A stretch of 64,000 bases of DNA from Burkholderia sp. NRF60-BP8 (lineage in GTDB: Bacteria > Pseudomonadota > Gammaproteobacteria > Burkholderiales > Burkholderiaceae): contig NZ_CP013373.1 in assembly GCF_001522585.2 (NCBI RefSeq), positions 744,001 through 808,000 of the forward strand, written 5' to 3'. The stretch's first letter is position 1. Every line of letters starts with the position of its first letter. The notes under the pieces are model-generated. The model worked only from the letters and a program-made list of their open reading frames with translations. It was not told where the DNA came from and did no database searches. The position numbers and the translations under genes are program-made. This document shows positions 62,483-64,000 of this stretch, in pieces.

Positions 62483-62713
62483 ATGCCCCTACTCGATACC
62501 CGCCCGCGCCTGGCCGACCCGGACGCGTTCTACGAAGCGCTGATCGACATGCATCGCGACCTGTCGGACGCCGACAGCCAGCTCGTCAACGCGAAGCTGA
62601 TCCTGTTGCTCGCGAACCAGGTCGGCGACGCCGACGTGCTGCGCGAAGCGATGGCGCTCGCGCGCCAGGGCGTGACGCCGCCCGTGCATCCGGCCGCCGA
62701 GGTCGCGCAATGA
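62483..62713 (+). CDS. DUF2783 small protein
   Basis: A 76-residue acidic helical protein (PDAFYEALIDMHRDLSDADSQLVNAKLILLLANQVGD). Members of DUF2783 are repeatedly found directly after FAD monooxygenases of aromatic catabolism, as here (27 bases). Function unknown. Its stop overlaps the transporter start by 4 bases. Confidence 0.88.
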   Translation: MPLLDTRPRLADPDAFYEALIDMHRDLSDADSQLVNAKLILLLANQVGDADVLREAMALARQGVTPPVHPAAEVAQ

Positions 62714-64000
62714 GCGCGGCGCCGGCCGACGCGCGCGTGCTCGAAGTCGAGCGCGTGATCGACGAGACCCATCGCCCGGGTTTTCACTGGATGCTGCTGA
62801 TGCTGTGCGGGCTATGCCTCGTGATCGACGGCTTCGATGCGCAGGCGATGGGCTACGTCGCGCCCAGCGTGATCGCCGAATGGGGCGTGCCGAAGCAGGC
62901 GCTCGGGCCCGTGTTCAGCGCGAGCCTGTTCGGGATGCTGCTCGGCGCGCTCGGGCTGTCGGTGCTGGCCGACCGGATCGGCCGGCGCCCGGTGCTGATC
63001 GGCTCGACGCTGTTCTTCGCGGCGACGATGCTCGCGACGCCGTTCGCGCGCTCGATCCCCGTGCTGATGGCGCTGCGCTTCGTCACCGGCCTCGGCCTCG
63101 GCTGCATCATGCCGAACGCGATGGCGCTGGTCGGCGAGTTCAGCCCGGCCGCGCATCGCGTGAAGCGGATGATGATCGTGTCGTGCGGCTTCACGCTCGG
63201 CGCGGCGGTCGGCGGCTTCATCAGCGCCGCGCTGATTCCGGCGCTGGGCTGGCGTTCGGTGTTCTTCGTCGGCGGCGCGGTGCCGCTCGTGCTGACGATC
63301 GCGATGCTCGCGCGGCTGCCCGAGTCGCTGCAGTGCCTGGTGCTGAAAGGGCGCGTCGCGCAGGCGCGCGACTGGCTCGCGCGGTTCGCGCCGCAAGCCG
63401 GCATCGATGCGAATACGCGGCTCGTCGTGCGCGAGCGTGCCGCGAGCGGCGCGCCGGTCGCCGAGCTGTTCCGCCATGGCCGCCTGCCGGTCACGCTGCT
63501 GCTGTGGGCCATCAGCTTCATGAACCTGATCGACCTGTACTTCCTGTCGAACTGGCTGCCGACCGTGATGCGCGACGCCGGTTATTCGCCGAGCACGGCG
63601 GTGATCGTCGGCACGGTGCTGCAGACGGGCGGCGTGATCGGCACGCTGTCGCTCGGCTGGTTCATCGAACGTCATGGTTTCGTGCGCGTGCTGTTCGCGT
63701 GCTTCGCGTGCGCGGCCGTGTCGGTGGGACTGATCGGCTCGGTCGCGCATGCGCTGCCGTGGCTGCTGGTCGTCGTGTTCGCGGGCGGGTTCTGCGTGGT
63801 CGGCGGGCAGCCGGCCGTGAACGCGCTCGCGGGCCAGTATTACCCGACGTCGCTGCGCTCGACCGGCATCGGCTGGAGCCTCGGCATCGGCCGGATCGGC
63901 TCGGTGCTCGGGCCGCTCGTCGGCGGACAACTGATTGCACTGAACTGGACCAACGGCGCGCTGTTCCACGCGGCCGCGGTGCCCGTGCTGTGCTCGGCGC
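62710..64000 (+). CDS. MFS transporter, AAHS aromatic acid:H+ symporter family (cut by window edge)
   Basis: 430 codons of a 12-helix transporter. DGFDAQAMGYVAPSVIAEWG (typical AAHS first loop), the A motif LGLSVLADRIGRRPVL, GLGLGCIMPNAMALVGEFSP, and repeated motif in the second half are readable. ATG 62710 overlaps the DUF2783 stop. It should import the aromatic acid hydroxylated by the preceding monooxygenase. The C-terminus lies beyond the window. Confidence 0.93.
   Translation, partial: MSAAPADARVLEVERVIDETHRPGFHWMLLMLCGLCLVIDGFDAQAMGYVAPSVIAEWGVPKQALGPVFSASLFGMLLGALGLSVLADRIGRRPVLIGSTLFFAATMLATPFARSIPVLMALRFVTGLGLGCIMPNAMALVGEFSPAAHRVKRMMIVSCGFTLGAAVGGFISAALIPALGWRSVFFVGGAVPLVLTIAMLARLPESLQCLVLKGRVAQARDWLARFAPQAGIDANTRLVVRERAASGAPVAELFRHGRLPVTLLLWAISFMNLIDLYFLSNWLPTVMRDAGYSPSTAVIVGTVLQTGGVIGTLSLGWFIERHGFVRVLFACFACAAVSVGLIGSVAHALPWLLVVVFAGGFCVVGGQPAVNALAGQYYPTSLRSTGIGWSLGIGRIGSVLGPLVGGQLIALNWTNGALFHAAAVPVLCSA

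Noticed and set aside
1..64000. CRISPR arrays, rRNA genes, complete insertion sequences
   Set aside because: No regularly spaced repeats, no rRNA motifs and no transposase or paired terminal inverted repeats were seen.

Overview
The window is a GC-rich proteobacterial chromosome segment. Gene content points to Burkholderia, most likely the B. cepacia complex: a wcb-type capsule locus of the B. pseudomallei capsule I kind, a ybgC-tolQRAB-pal-cpoB cluster, glyA behind a ZTP riboswitch, nrdR, and aromatic-degradation genes with Burkholderia-like codon use. The species is inferred from gene content and memory of related loci, not from a search.

Layout. 1-2.3 kb: start of mutL, a DedA membrane protein and an MscS channel. 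2.6-34.6 kb: an ABC-transporter-dependent capsule locus. It holds wcbA and wcbB, the lipoprotein wcbC, three glycosyltransferases, a sulfotransferase, wzt, wzm and wcbD. Divergently it runs wcbO-P-Q-R-S-T-U, in which a 2545-residue polyketide synthase, an alpha-oxoamine synthase, an LpxC-like deacetylase, an SDR and an acyltransferase look like a lipid-making module. cysC (APS kinase) closes the locus. Three genes are decayed: a manC remnant of head joined to tail at 2.6-2.8 kb, and N-truncated rfbA plus frameshifted rfbC at 7.3-8.4 kb. An unreadable 1.2-kb stretch lies at 18.5-19.7 kb. Base composition jumps sharply near 23.3 kb.

35.3-38.3 kb: ordinary chromosomal genes (glutamine amidotransferase, AhpD-like, AraC, YiaA). 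38.3-42.3 kb: a lower-GC mobilizable element with a relaxase, a MobC-like protein, two paralogous unknown proteins and an XRE repressor. A perfect palindrome sits inside a consensus promoter between the repressor gene and the mob-side genes. 42.4-48.2 kb: tRNA-Lys and the Tol-Pal genes, all on the minus strand. 48.3-54.3 kb: an SDR, glyA, nrdR and a five-gene minor-pilin operon. 54.3-60.4 kb: a YqjD/YqjE-type trio, 1-Cys peroxiredoxin, gcdH with a divergent IclR regulator, a GFA-family protein and a degenerate EAL protein. 60.4-64 kb: an FAD monooxygenase, a DUF2783 protein and an AAHS-type MFS transporter cut by the window edge, behind two copies of an 11-bp direct repeat.

How the parts may work together: WcbA and WcbO should build the Kdo linker, the glycosyltransferases the repeat, Wzm/Wzt/WcbD/WcbC the export path. 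The sulfotransferase with CysC suggests a sulfated polymer, and WcbP-U may supply a dedicated, possibly sphingoid-like, lipid anchor. These last two points are hypotheses.
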